A stretch of 64,000 bases of DNA, from positions 119,501-183,500 of the forward strand of contig CAJNDS010002359.1 of NCBI GenBank assembly GCA_905221605.1, given 5' to 3'. Position numbers and translations under genes: made by a program. The notes beneath the pieces are model-generated. The model was not told where the DNA came from, did not search any database, and saw only the letters and a list, made by a program, of their open reading frames with translations. Below, one piece after another: positions 11,528 through 23,200 of the stretch. The stretch comes from Symbiodinium natans. Lineage: Eukaryota > Sar > Dinophyceae > Suessiales > Symbiodiniaceae. Numbering within the stretch: the stretch's first letter is position 1; every line of letters begins with the position of its first letter.

Positions 11528-13499
11528 CTTAGATCGTTACAGGAACCAAGCTCCAATTCCTTAGCACAACGGTTCAAGGTTCAACGGCAAACCTTACACA
11601 CGCTCTCCAAAGAAAACACCCGATGCAATCCCAGATGGACCGCAACAGAAGATGCACTCATTCACGAACTCAACGGGCAGATGCCCAACCTTTTGCGAGA
11701 CCCGATGATATCAACAAAGAGTACATTCTCGCAAAGCCTGACCTTACGCACACCACCACTCTTCAGCGGAGGAGACCATCAGCACCACATGCACGCTCTG
11801 TTTTCTGTACTGAGTTCTCAAGCTTTTGCAACTGATTCGTATGCACGAACAGACGGGGCTGAAGCTGCTGAAGATAGAGCGGAACAAAGTAGTACCAAAG
11901 TCTCAGACAAAGACATAACAAGCTCTGAGCCTCCTTGGGAGGGTTGCCACCAACCTGTGCTGGCGCATCTCTCCAGCTTATCGCATCGAGGAGTTGTAGT
12001 CTCAGAGTCGATAGAAGCTACATGACGCTTTAGGCAGTAGCTTAAGCTGTCACCTGCACTATCTTGCACTCGTCATGGGGATCATGGGACAACGAGGCCT
12101 GCCTGGGGCTCGTGAGTCGGCTTTGCCTTTGCCAAGCCCTGGCCGAAAGGAGCCTTATAGGAGCCTTAAGTCGCCTCAAGAACCTCTCGGGGACCAAGCA
12201 GGAACATCGCACGAAATCTGCACTCCGAAAGCAGAGAATTCTGGGTTGTTTGAGTCAGGGTACGCGGGGCGAATGACGTCATGACTGACTTACTCTTCAC
12301 TGTGGGCGGCATGGTGTCGACGAAACCGGCTTTGTTGTAGGCAGTGTAGGCGTGATGTAGCAGTGTGAGGCGACGTCTGTCAGGACTGCAACTACAACAC
12401 CAAACTCTACAGGGGCGAACTTCAGCCAAGGTTTCGTTACCAAGTTTGGCCACTACATTAAGGCCAGAATACGGAGGGCATCCTGTCCAACAAGTCTGGA
12501 TCATAATGGATCATATAACAGGAGGGGATGGGCGGGCACGACAAGCTCAGGACCGAGATCAAACAACTCTTCCTAATGCCTCGAGCAACGATTTTCTCGG
12601 AGCTGGGTGTTAAGCTGAAGCCCCACAAACGCTTCCAACTCAATTTAGAGATGCATCTCTGCCTTGTCGGAATCGTTTTCGGGTTGCTGCCATCCTTCTG
12701 GTCATTTGAAGTGCTGACATCTCATGACTTTTGCGAGCGGTGAAGGAAAGACGTCCAGGCCTAGAGCCATGACCTCAACTCTAAGGCCATCTCAGACCGG
12801 ACTGCACCGATGAGACCTGCCTTGCTCCGAAGTCTGAGGCTTGCACAGGCTTGCTGGCAACCTTCGCCCTGAGCATGGCTCAACACCCCAGGACCCAATA
12901 GACGCAAAGACCCAAACAAATATGTTACACATCCTCGTGGTTTAGAGATGGCTCAGTGGCCGCCTCTTATTCGCTGCTCCGAGTTGTCCGGAGAACTCGG
13001 CCTTCGGCGTGCGATCATGCAAGGCTTCTGTTGCAGCCCTCCCGAGGAGCAGACGGGCTGTCTCTTCTGCGACTTGTGCGAAGCTCCAGCCTCGCGGCAT
13101 GGAGTCTGTGGAGTCTAGGGGAGTTTAGGGCATGGATTGATCTTGGGCTGCTGCAGTGGAAGAGTCCAATGGTTCCACGTCAAGAACCTGCGCCATGGCC
13201 CGACAAGTGAAAAGAGAAGGACAAAGATGGAGCCTTGCATTGAGGATATTGAGGCTTTAAATTACCCCGTGGTCACGAATGAGATACTTGGAGGCTTGTA
13301 GAAACTTCCAGGCGCTCCTGGCTATCCCCTCGTCGGCTTGAAGCTGTGCCGTACCATGTCCATTTCGCATCATCTCACTGCAGTAGCTCACAGAGGAGCA
13401 ACCAACCTCGTCGTCTCTGAGAACCTCCCGCACCTCGGGGAATGTAGAACGAGCTGAATAGTCTACGTCAACCAGATAAGGAAGCCAAATGCCCAGCAG

Positions 13500-13740
13500 G
13501 CCTCCTCATCATGTGGAACCAGAAAGCCATCCAACCTCATTGAGCTGGGTCGACGTTCTCTTCCACAGCGAATGCACCCACGGTGTGATGTACAGTAGGG
13601 CAACATCGTCAAAAGATTCCAGGCTTCCAGCAAAATCTGAGGAAGATCTGCATTGCCACCATGGAGGTTCAGTTCTGCGCCAAAGGCAGCTGAAAAGGCA
13701 GCATTTAAAGTGAACTGCAAATTGACCCCACAGGGGCATC
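13500..13740 (-). CDS. Candidate exons, unidentified
   Basis: Two overlapping frames look coding: about 13,600-13,735 (FSAAFGAELNLHGGNADLPQ) and 13,509-13,620 (SFDDVALLYITPWVHSLWK). They probably represent two exons joined with a frame change. The second loosely recalls helical-repeat segments of very large scaffold proteins, which is too weak to name. The 11.6-13.4 kb stretch holds no exon I can support. Confidence 0.35.
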
Positions 13741-14313
13741 TGTTGCGCATGAAACGGGTAGCTATGCAACTACCTTCAGCAGAGGTTTGCTTGTTCGTGG
13801 CACCAAGAAGGCAAGGTACACGCTGAGCCAGCACTTCAGGGTCCTGCCTAGTAGTCGAGCTATATGTCCTGCGAAGTCTCTCACAGTGAAGACGTTCTCC
13901 GGAACATGGACCATGCACCTGGACAAAGCTGGCCAAGCCAAGCATTGAAAGGAAGCTGCATCCACAGCGTCTACACAAGAACAGCCACGTGCCAAGCGAC
14001 CATTGCAGGTCACCGAGCCTGGCGACCATGTGCAGACTATTCATTTCAACAAGGATCATGCAATGCAGGCCTGTATGAAGCTCCACATCGCAAGCGCAAG
14101 CGCATAATGAAAAGCGTCGTAAGCTTGCCGATATTCACTGCCATTCACTGCATTCACTGCTGCAGTCATGAATACTGTCAGTGCCTTTTGCTAACAGCCA
14201 CTAGCAGAAGCAGAAAAAGCAGGTGTGCAAGCGCGAGGTATCTCAGCAACTGTAGTGGTTGACGTGTAAGATCGTGTGAGCATGGGTTGTCGAGTGTTAT
14301 TGGGCCCGAGAGC

Positions 14314-14329
14314 CATTGACTTGAGCCAA
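14314..14329 (-). other. Possible relict of spliced-leader 3' end before an ATG
   Basis: The minus strand reads TTGGCTCAAG then TCA then ATG. The ten bases match the last ten of the dinoflagellate spliced leader (known to end TTTTGGCTCAAG); the two bases before them do not match. Such relics mark genes re-inserted from trans-spliced mRNA. Ten bases can occur by chance, so this is weak. Confidence 0.25.
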
Positions 14330-14752
14330 TCGGAAAATTACTGGCACACACAACTTCGACCTTGACGCCATCAACTTAGTTCATAGATACCTGTGCCAGC
14401 CTGTCACATCCTTTTTGCATTTTCTCAAGAAACTCTGATGTTGCGGCAAGATGACGATCATCAAGATGCACTGGACACCCAGAGATGCACTATCCGGCAT
14501 CTTGGCATCATTCGCGCGGACCTGAGCGAGCAAGAGTCATCCGCTCCGCCTGGTGCAAGTGCAGAAAAGTGCCGCACCGAAGTCGTGCTGCCAAGCTGAT
14601 CCATACCAGCGGGTCACAGCTGACATGGGTTGCTATCGAGTCAGAATAAGCCGCAGCATGTCGTACCGATCCTCGTACTGCGAAATGCCGCATCTGCTTT
14701 GCCCTGTGCCTGTTGCACATCCTCGATTTAGGCTGGAAGAGAATGGCAGAAC

Positions 14753-15610
14753 TTAATCTGGGCCCTCATCTGGATAGACAAGCACCCAGCAGCTGCATTC
14801 ATCCCAGAGCTCCATGTGAGATACTTTAAGCCCTGCCAACTCAACAAGGACGCTTAGATGCTTGGGTGAGCGCGTTATGTCAAAGCGACCCTCTTTTCCA
14901 GGGGTGTCCATGTGAAATGAAACTGAGTCTTGGGACAAATTGTTCTCCTTCAGAACTATGATTCCTTGTTGCGTCAATCCAGCCGCCACATGCTGCAAAA
15001 GGTACACAGCATCCTCGTCGATCAAGTACTGCAACGTCCACTGTATCCAAATTATATCAAACTTGGCGGATGGCTGGAAATTCTCCAGCCGACAGTGAAC
15101 AAAATGACAGCGATCTTTTGCGTGTGCCAAATACTTCTGAGCAGTCTGCAACCACTTCAAGGACTGATCCACAAGAGTGACATTGCCACAGACCGCCGGG
15201 AGAAGCACGTGCTTCGTGACCCTTCCAATGCCAGCACCGCAGTCCAGAGCCGAGCAAGGCTGAGTCAAGCCCTCCTCCGATGCGAAGCATGCGAGGCTCA
15301 ATGCTTTGCGAAGAAAGTCTTGGGAATGCAAGACGTCCTCCTCGCTCGCCTCATCGCCGATCATCGTGCCCTCAAGAGACACACGGCCTTCGTAGCCTTT
15401 CACCCACCAATCTGCATTCACTTTGTAAAACTTGTCACGCTGCTGCCCTTGTATTAGCCAAAGTTCTGATAGGCTGCCGTACTCTCTACCAGCATCATCC
15501 ACCCCGTGAATGTCATGGCCAAGTTCACGCACACGCTGGCTCAGCGATGCAGGTCGTGGTTGAATAAGCGCTCGCTTGATCTTCTGGTCTCGGTGTGGTT
15601 TCTTACCCAT
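14753..15610 (-). CDS. NTMT1: N-terminal Xaa-Pro-Lys N-methyltransferase (NTMT1/METTL11A-like)
   Basis: Transfers methyl groups from S-adenosylmethionine to the alpha-amino group of proteins that expose X-Pro-Lys after Met removal (RCC1 in animals; Rpl12 and Rps25 for yeast Tae1). Single uninterrupted exon of 285 codons. The N-terminal part has WW (residues about 68-69) and TMIGDEASEEDV. Motif I is ALDCGAGIGRVTKHVLLP (about 120-137). The acidic ribose-binding residue follows in VTLVDQS. The family signature FDIIWIQWTLQYL is at about 184-196, then GIIVLKENN at about 217-225. Human NTMT1 is 223 aa, so this one carries an extended N-terminus and C-tail. The start sits in GCCATGG. It is the only intronless recognisable gene in an intron-dense window, which suggests a retrogene. 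Confidence 0.93.
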   Translation of the reverse strand: MGKKPHRDQKIKRALIQPRPASLSQRVRELGHDIHGVDDAGREYGSLSELWLIQGQQRDKFYKVNADWWVKGYEGRVSLEGTMIGDEASEEDVLHSQDFLRKALSLACFASEEGLTQPCSALDCGAGIGRVTKHVLLPAVCGNVTLVDQSLKWLQTAQKYLAHAKDRCHFVHCRLENFQPSAKFDIIWIQWTLQYLIDEDAVYLLQHVAAGLTQQGIIVLKENNLSQDSVSFHMDTPGKEGRFDITRSPKHLSVLVELAGLKVSHMELWDECSCWVLVYPDEGPD

Positions 15611-15613
15611 GGC

Positions 15614-17430
15614 AGGATTGGCAATTTAAAAGCCCCCGCCTGTGCCCACCCGTCCCCACCTTGGCTGTTTTACCCTTGTCGCCACATCCAGATCTTTGCA
15701 TGTCGCAACTGCTGAATGTTTCATGTTGCTCAAGCACTTTTCTCCTAAGCATCAGTCCTGGCAGCATTCAGGCATGCAATACTCGAAAACCGCCAATGCC
15801 ACAACAAATATGATCCAACCATGCTGCAGGTATCTGTGGGTTCGTGAGGCTGCGGGGCTTCCAAACTGCAATGCCTCCACAGTTTGAAAGGGCTATCAGA
15901 TTCGGATTCCGAGCTCCAAACATTCGTGAAGCAGAAGTCTTCTCCATGATGTTTCTAGATGGGTTGCTGAACAACCGGATGGAGAGGTACTGCCCGTGCT
16001 TTGGAAATGGAGATGATGTCCAGAGGCATTGCTATCCCTACACTTTTCCTCCCCCGACCAACGTCCAAAACGACAGACAACATACGTCACCACTTTTGCC
16101 TGTAGCCGACGAACCAAATGCTCTCGCTGAAATCTCGCTACACTGGCAGCTTGGACTGGCAAAGGCACTTTGCACAGCTCGTCCAGCATGGCTCGGCTAC
16201 TTGGTGCTTCTGCAGTGGGGAGCTGCTTCTTCTCGACGGATCTGTTCGAGCTATCCGCAGCTGTCCTCAAGTCGGGTCACCAGGTCACCTGCACAATCAT
16301 TGGCATGATAATTTGAGCTTTTCGAATGCACTTGAGAAGTCAAGCCTCCAGGCAGCCGTCTCCGCGAAAAGAGGCGCTTCAGCGTTTTGCATTGCTCGCT
16401 GATGGACTTCATGCCTGTCGCACAATAGCGCGATAAGCGCAACACTTCCTGCAAGTTTTGACTCTACAGGTTACGCGCAAATCAGCATCTGTGGCTGCGA
16501 GGCATGTTGGAGGGTCTGTCGCACATGTAGAGAAGCGGCACCCAGGATCTGAACTACAAGTAGCGTTGTCCACTTGAGGTCATGCCCTGCCAACATGGAT
16601 GCTAGGCCAGCCACACTCCAGGCGCCACAACAAATCCCGAACGGTCTTGGGGCTTTGTGATGTGCGTTTTTTGCGGCTTGGCCGCCCTGGGACTGAGGCT
16701 GGAAGGTTCGTGAAAGTCGAGAGGCACTCATGATTTGGCGCTTTGGCGGACATCTGGCTTTGAATCCTTTACTTGCCAGATTGAGGGCACCTGCGTGATC
16801 GGTAGTAGCTGGATCGCTTCTTGGCATGTGGGTAGGTCAGCATACTGGACTGAATACTTTAAAGGAAGATGTTCGACAGCCTTCACATAGGCTCGGCTAG
16901 TCGTGGAAAAGAAAGGTTCTGGTGCTGAACTAACCTGTGTGGTTAGGCTGGCCAGTGATAAGAAGGCGTGCTCCGGCAGTTCCCATATGAGAACAAATTG
17001 CGCCTTCGCCGCCCGTACTCGGCACAAGCCCGAAAGGAACAAGCCGACGTAAATGGCTGGCACATGCGGCTAAAAAAGTACATAGACCATACAGCATGCA
17101 GCATACTGTACATGCTCCAACAAGCCTAAAGGAGCAAAGCTGGAAGCCAAACCAAGCGCAACGAACAGCCAGCAAAGCCAGCAAAGCCAGCAAAGCCAGC
17201 TAACCAATAGTCCTGCAAAGTGATAGGCGGCCTGTGGCTTTCTTTTCCTTTTTGGCAACGGTGCTTCGTCAGCCTGTGCGTCATAAGGCCTTGGATTTGA
17301 ACACATGGCCAGCCTCGGCAGAATACTTGCTTAAACTTAGCGCCGCCTTGGCTTTCTGGCCATTGTCCTCGAAGTCGCATGAGACACCGCTCTCTTGCAA
17401 CATGTACGTCTTACACAAAGCATTGGCTGC
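15614..17430 (-). other. Gap between NOL10 3' exons and NTMT1; no assignable gene
   Basis: Minus-strand frames at 16,728-16,990 (AYVKAVEHLPLKYSVQYADL) and 16,640-16,740 (basic, QGGQAAKNAHHKAPRPFG) look partly coding and could include the last exons of NOL10, whose C-terminus is basic in other species. Three frames compete, so I do not assign them. A 9-bp repeat (AAAGCCAGC, four copies) sits at 17,169-17,205. Confidence 0.3.
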
Positions 17431-17439
17431 GACAAAGAC

Positions 17440-20269
17440 TGTGCTGGTCCTCGATTGTGAAGTCAGGATCTGCGAACAAGGCCTCAGAGTGCACCAAGTC
17501 GACATCCGCAGGAAGCAACATGCGAAAGCACACAATAAACACTTTCTCTGACTTTCCCGCTTTCCCCCCCCAAGCCGGTTGCCTGGAATCGCTGGTCTTC
17601 TAGGATGCGCTTCGCCTTGTCCGCTGCCTGACCGACGTGACAGCATGGTCTTCCAAAAGCTGTCAAGCAATGGTGCCCGCACGACTCTGTATGATCCGAA
17701 TGTCACTTCGCCTGTCTGCCTGCCTGCAATCATGTCTGCATCAACGATTTTTAGTGTACGAATTACGAATTGCTTGTTTCCGTTGCAAGTATTACAAACC
17801 TGCCGGAGCTAGAGACAACTCACGATTCTGTGAGTAAATTGATTTCCTCAAGTCCTTACTGTGCGAGCCTCAGCTACATTGCTCTGACTTTAGGGTTGAT
17901 GCGCTCAGGGGAAGCTTCTCCACCCTGGTATCTCTCCAAGAACCTTCCAAGGTGACTAGCAGGCCAAGCGAATTGCAGTTTAGATCTCGTTTACTTCGGA
18001 ATCTTTAAGTTGCCTGCGCTGCGCCTGGCAACATACTGTGCTCAGAAACCAAGCACGTGCAGAAGGAGTGAAACCTAAGATTCACTGAAGGCCAGGAGTT
18101 GCGCTTCTTCATGCTGAACAAAGGTTGCTTGCAGGAAGACTTACAATCTGCTTGTCGAAGGACAGGCTTCTGCTGCTGCACGGGCCAGACACACATGCGA
18201 ATCCACAAAGTACACCCCCGAAAACGCCAAACAGTCAAAGGCACGTCAAAGAAACAAAGGGAGACGAGGAGCACAGCAACAGGACAAGGCCACCCACATG
18301 AAGGGAGACAAAGGGACACGAAGGGAGACAAGGAGCCCAGGAATCCGGCAACAATCCTCAGAATGTCGGCAAGCCTTAAATGAATTTAGAACCCCAACAG
18401 TAGACTGTTTGGGGAAAAAGCGTGCAAGTTGGGTGAGGGATTGGGATGAAAGCTAGTGCAGGGACTCCAGAGGTTTGGCGAGAAGCTAGAGATCTAGTTG
18501 CGCCATGTGTACTGAAGACCAAGTAATGATAAAGAGTATTCCTCCGGCACGCTCGAACTATCACCAGCACGCCGAGCATGGGCCTAGATGCAGGTTTCGG
18601 GCGTCGGTTGAAGGATGGCGTTTCTGGCGTTTCTGGTCCGGGTCGTCTCGGCCGATTCTTTGCGACCTCCTGCAGCTTTTGCTTCCGGCTCAGAAATCCC
18701 CGTCGCAGAAGTCTCCGCGCCGAGAACCCCTGAAAAACCCCACTGGATCCATGGAGGGACCCCCAGTTATAGTATGTATACATATATATATATACATGTA
18801 TATATATACATATATATATATACATATATATACATATATATATATAGACATACATGCACATAATATTCATTGAGATTTTCCCCTACACCGTATCGCACAG
18901 AGTACCTCTGGAGTCCCCACTCGGGATTACCCTTGCAGTGGTTGTGAACCGTTTGGTTTTCGGGTGGGTGGAGATGCTCGAAAATGTTCCAAGTAAACAT
19001 GCTTTGTATGTTGTTGCGTCCTTGGACATGTTCTCGGGCAAGGACAAGTGCAAGATTGAAGGCAAGCAGTACACAAAGACAACCCTAAACCTCGAACCCT
19101 AACACTAAACTCCAAACCTAAGCCCAAGACCCTTGACCCTCACAAGTGCACGTCCGCCTCCTTCCGCTTTTTGGACGCACCAGCTCCCGAGCCTGTCGGC
19201 CATGCGCTCACAAGGTTCACTGCGATGCACCCACAGGCGTCCTCAGAAGCTTCCTCAGGACATACACTTGTGCCTTCTTCTGCAGTGAGCTGCAGCTGCT
19301 CGTGGAAGCTGGGGTTGACGTCCACCTGCACTACAAATCAGCCAGTCGCAGGAACGACTGGGTGAATCGACCAGCTGCTAGCTGCTACGACTGTTTGTGA
19401 AGGCTGGCCTTGTTCTTGTTTCTGATACGGGTTCGCATGGTGCGCTTGGCTTCGAGCCTCTCTTTCACCTCCGTACGACCAGCCCACAAAATTCAAACAG
19501 CGCAACGTGGACTCAGTGGACTGGCCTGATCTCAGCAGACAACTGCGCATGTTGCAACATGCGACCGGTCAACACCAGAATCTGCCAGACTATGTTGCCT
19601 TCTGCTTGCGATATTCCTCGAATGCGAAAGGATCCAACGCAGCTTTCAACTTCGCATGGAGGCGGTAGTCCTCGCAAAACAATTCCACGAACGCACCCCT
19701 TCCTCAGCTCTCCTCCCAGTCTCCCTATCAGCAAATCGCAGCACCGTCCATGAAGAAGCCATGCATGTAGGGCTGCAGATACTTCGTGCCAACCAGCCTC
19801 AGCGGGCCAAGCTGTGCAATCTGATAGCTGTGCAACCTGGTGGTTCATATAGTCGCCCTTCACTCATTCGTTGCCAAACGGCTCCGTTGCACCAAGCTGT
19901 TCAAGTTGATCCTTTGTGACAAACTGGAAGTCCTCGTGCGACGTTGCCAAGCATTGCACGAAACAGGCAAGAAAGAATCCGGCTACGGTCTTGTGAAAAT
20001 GTCCTCAAACACTGTCTTCTGCTTGGTCTCTTCCAGCTCCTGTTATGTGCAAAGCTGCATACTATGTACAATATCCGAAACTGCTTCTGAGGCCAGTATC
20101 GCCAAGCCTCGGTGATGTTGTCCAGGAATGAACACCACCTCATTGAGTAATACAGGAATCAAGGCTCGAGCAAGCGGCGATCGCCACATCTTCACACCGA
20201 CAATTTGACCAGTCCATCCTTCAGCTAAGCCGCGGCGGTGCTAACCCCACGCTTGGGATGAAAAACAGC
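17440..20269 (-). CDS. NOL10: NOL10 C-terminal exons with NUC153 motif
   Basis: Exons 20,231-20,269 (LFFIPSVGLAP), 20,108-20,138 (WCSFLDNITE; only 31 nt), 19,883 to about 19,957 (DFQFVTKDQLEQLGAT), 19,749-19,797 (LVGTKYLQPYMHGFFM), 19,599-19,670 (YRLHAKLKAALDPFAFEEYR), 19,409-19,468 (VKERLEAKRTMRTRIRNKNK), about 19,255-19,325 (VDVNPSFHEQLQLTAEE), 17,583 to about 17,627 (KAKRILEDQRFQ) and about 17,440-17,482 (ALFADPDFTIEDQ, the NUC153 core). The long intron between 19.25 and 17.63 kb may hide acidic exons, for example about 18,600-18,720. The end of the protein is not located. Confidence 0.88.
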
Positions 20270-23200
20270 CTCAGCGTTGCAGCGATCCCGATCGGAATGT
20301 GCCCCAAAGCGTTTCAGCCAAGCTGCCCAATTCTCCTTGGAATGGGTGGATCATCAAAGACAGACGGCACTTGCATGCACTTACTCACACGTGCACCTGA
20401 GTACTGCATCAAGTTACTGATGGTCGTTCGCCACAAACATCAAGCCCGAATTCGGATAGAAGCTAACGTCGTTCACAACCTTGGCTGTGGGACGTGCTGG
20501 CACTGTGTCGCTCCACCAATGTAGAGTCCTCACACTTGTTCATGCCAATGCTATGCTACGAATTGCAGCCTGGAGGCACTTTGTGATTCGACAGAAGCTT
20601 TCATTGATCCGGTCGTCGCACCCCAGATCTGATCCACACCCGCAAATTGCCAGTGCAGAGGCTAGGAAGCTAGGCCAGCTTGTTGCTTCAGCACCACGAC
20701 TAGGCTTTACGGGCTTGCTGGCTCAAGGTTTAAGGCTTGAATACGTAAGGACATGAAGTTCGAGTCTGGCGATGTCTTGCATGGCTCCGTGGTCACAATG
20801 TAGGCATGACACACTGTCAGCCAGCCTTTATGGATTTCTTGTCAGAGGATGCAATCAGCAGATCTGATGACTCCGGACCGCAGGCATGGAAGCAAAGCGA
20901 AGTGATTGCATAGTCATTCCTGAGCTCTCTGCAGCCACAAGACTCAACCAGGTCAAAAAAAAAAGCTCTGTCGATTCGAGCTTCTCCATGCAGGGCTGTA
21001 GAATTGCTGTAGATATCCACACCGTTCATTTCAAGCAATGACGAAGGTGGCAGCTAACCTAGGTCAAGTCGCATGTGGTCCCGCTCAGCCAGTGGGCGGC
21101 TGCTGCGCAAGTCATAGACACGGACCAGGCCCTGACTCATGTCGGGAGCAAAGGTTTCACAACACCCTGTTGGAGCATCACACGATTGTGCACTCGACAG
21201 TTGCTTTCATGTTTGCACAAATTAGCGTTTGCTATTGTTACTCACGGTCGTGGGGCAGAGATGCCGAAAGCCGTTCATACCTTAAGGACGCAACACGATG
21301 GATGATACATGCTAACACCAACCAAGTCATGTTGCAAGGAGGGACACAGACAGACAAGCGCCGCTATTTCATGAACTCGAAAGTCGAGACGGATGACATT
21401 TCGTCGGGATGATTTGCATCGTGCCTGCCCTGACACGAAAGATGATGCGAGCAAGTTCATGCTGGTAAAGAAACGAATCTCTCTTCGCAAAATTTCTTGC
21501 TTTCAGGGATGATGTGGCTTCTGACAGTGCAGGCATGGTGATGACACGTAGCCTCAGACGTGCCCGCGGCAAAGAACATGCCGTTGCCGGAGTAGGCGCA
21601 ACGGGTCACCTACAACAGAGACATCCGCACACTTGAAACCACTTGTGTTTGCCAGGATAGCCATAGCCTGGATGCTTTCAGACAGCGCTCTGTCATCAAC
21701 CTTGTTTGCACATGGCAAGGCAGCACTGATGCTGCACGTACAGATGCACAAGGATGGCAGAAGCGCGGTATTTGCACTAGTGGGGCAAAGGGCGGCACTG
21801 AAGTGTCAGCTTATACCAGCCCTCTGCTCAGGCTTTTATTGGTTTTGGCAGCCTGGTCTTCGAGATGTCGCGCGTTACAAAAACGTCATGCTGATTTCCT
21901 CCTATGATCCCCTGTAGACCTCTGTAAGCCCGTTGACTATTGGGCGGATCGTTCCGAAACGCAGCAAAGAACACCCCTTCACCTTCCATGTATCATCACT
22001 TTGCGCAGAAGCTGCAACTATGAACACGAATGCAGTATGAAAGTAAGCCAGGCACCTTCAACGACTGAAGTGGAGATGCATGGTCCCTCAAATCCCACGA
22101 TTCGACGACAGCACCATCACCACAGCAGCTCACGATGGGCAGTCGAGGATGCCTTGCACTTGTGCATGACTCAACTCGCAAGAGCAATGAACAGAATGAA
22201 GCATTTACCCGACAATTTCGGACGAAAGTCGTGGCCACTTCGTTGACTTCACTCATCTTCTGCGCTTCGATTGGCGTCAGGAACGTGCCAGCCTCCAAGT
22301 CTATCCTGAGGCAGACTTGCACACGCAAATGGCGAGGGACAAGTTGCACGTGGCTCCCGGGCCTGTACACCTCCTGTGATGACCCACCCACAAACAAGGT
22401 GCACGACTCGCTGTCGTAAGTGACGCTGCGGCCACCTTGGTGAACGGCTTCATGCAGATCCCAGCTTCTCAGATACGGCACAGTGCTCTCAGACCCGGGC
22501 ATTTCGGAACCCTCATACGGTGATGGCGCCCATACTGGGAATGAAACTCTAAAGTGCGGTCATCCATCAGCATCACCTGCAACTCACGTGGTAAGGATGA
22601 AAACAAATCTCAAACGACGACCAACCTCCTTCACCGCAAATTACAACAAATCACAGCGATTACCACGAGATGACCCCAAAAGTAGTTGCAGGAACGACGA
22701 AAGATATTGGCACTGAAGACATGTTCCCACAAGGCCTTGACGTGTTCTTTCCCCGTGTGTCATCGTTTTGTCCAAAGGGTTTTGTGCGATAGCTTGGAGA
22801 TTCGTGGCTTTTATCTGAATAACTGAATGGCCCATGCAACAAAGCTGGCCCCAGCAAACGCTCTCACATGGAATGTCAAAGTAGGAGAGCGAACATGATG
22901 GCAGCTACGAGTACATAAGCGAAACTGGCACTACGGTGTGAAGCTGAAAGTGGAGCTGGGCGCATCTGGCGCAGACCACACACGAAGACCAAAACACAGG
23001 AAGGTAATCATGCACGACAACCCAGCATCTCGAGGTAATGCATGTCTGGTCTACCACTCCGGCGAGCTTCACTGCGGAAACAAGGATTTGGATGCTTTGG
23101 GATACTCCAGGGCTTTGGTTCTTTAAGTCTAGCTTTTGTCCACTGACCGAACGAAAACAAGCCCAACTAAATAAATAACTTGGAAGGACCGAGTTACGAG

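Noticed and set aside
20706-20730. GGCTCAAG as a spliced-leader relic (also at 29,445)
   Set aside because: Only eight bases match and the preceding bases differ from the leader; expected by chance.
22001-22419. Plus-strand frames over 22.0-22.5 kb
   Set aside because: Antisense to NOL10 propeller exons.
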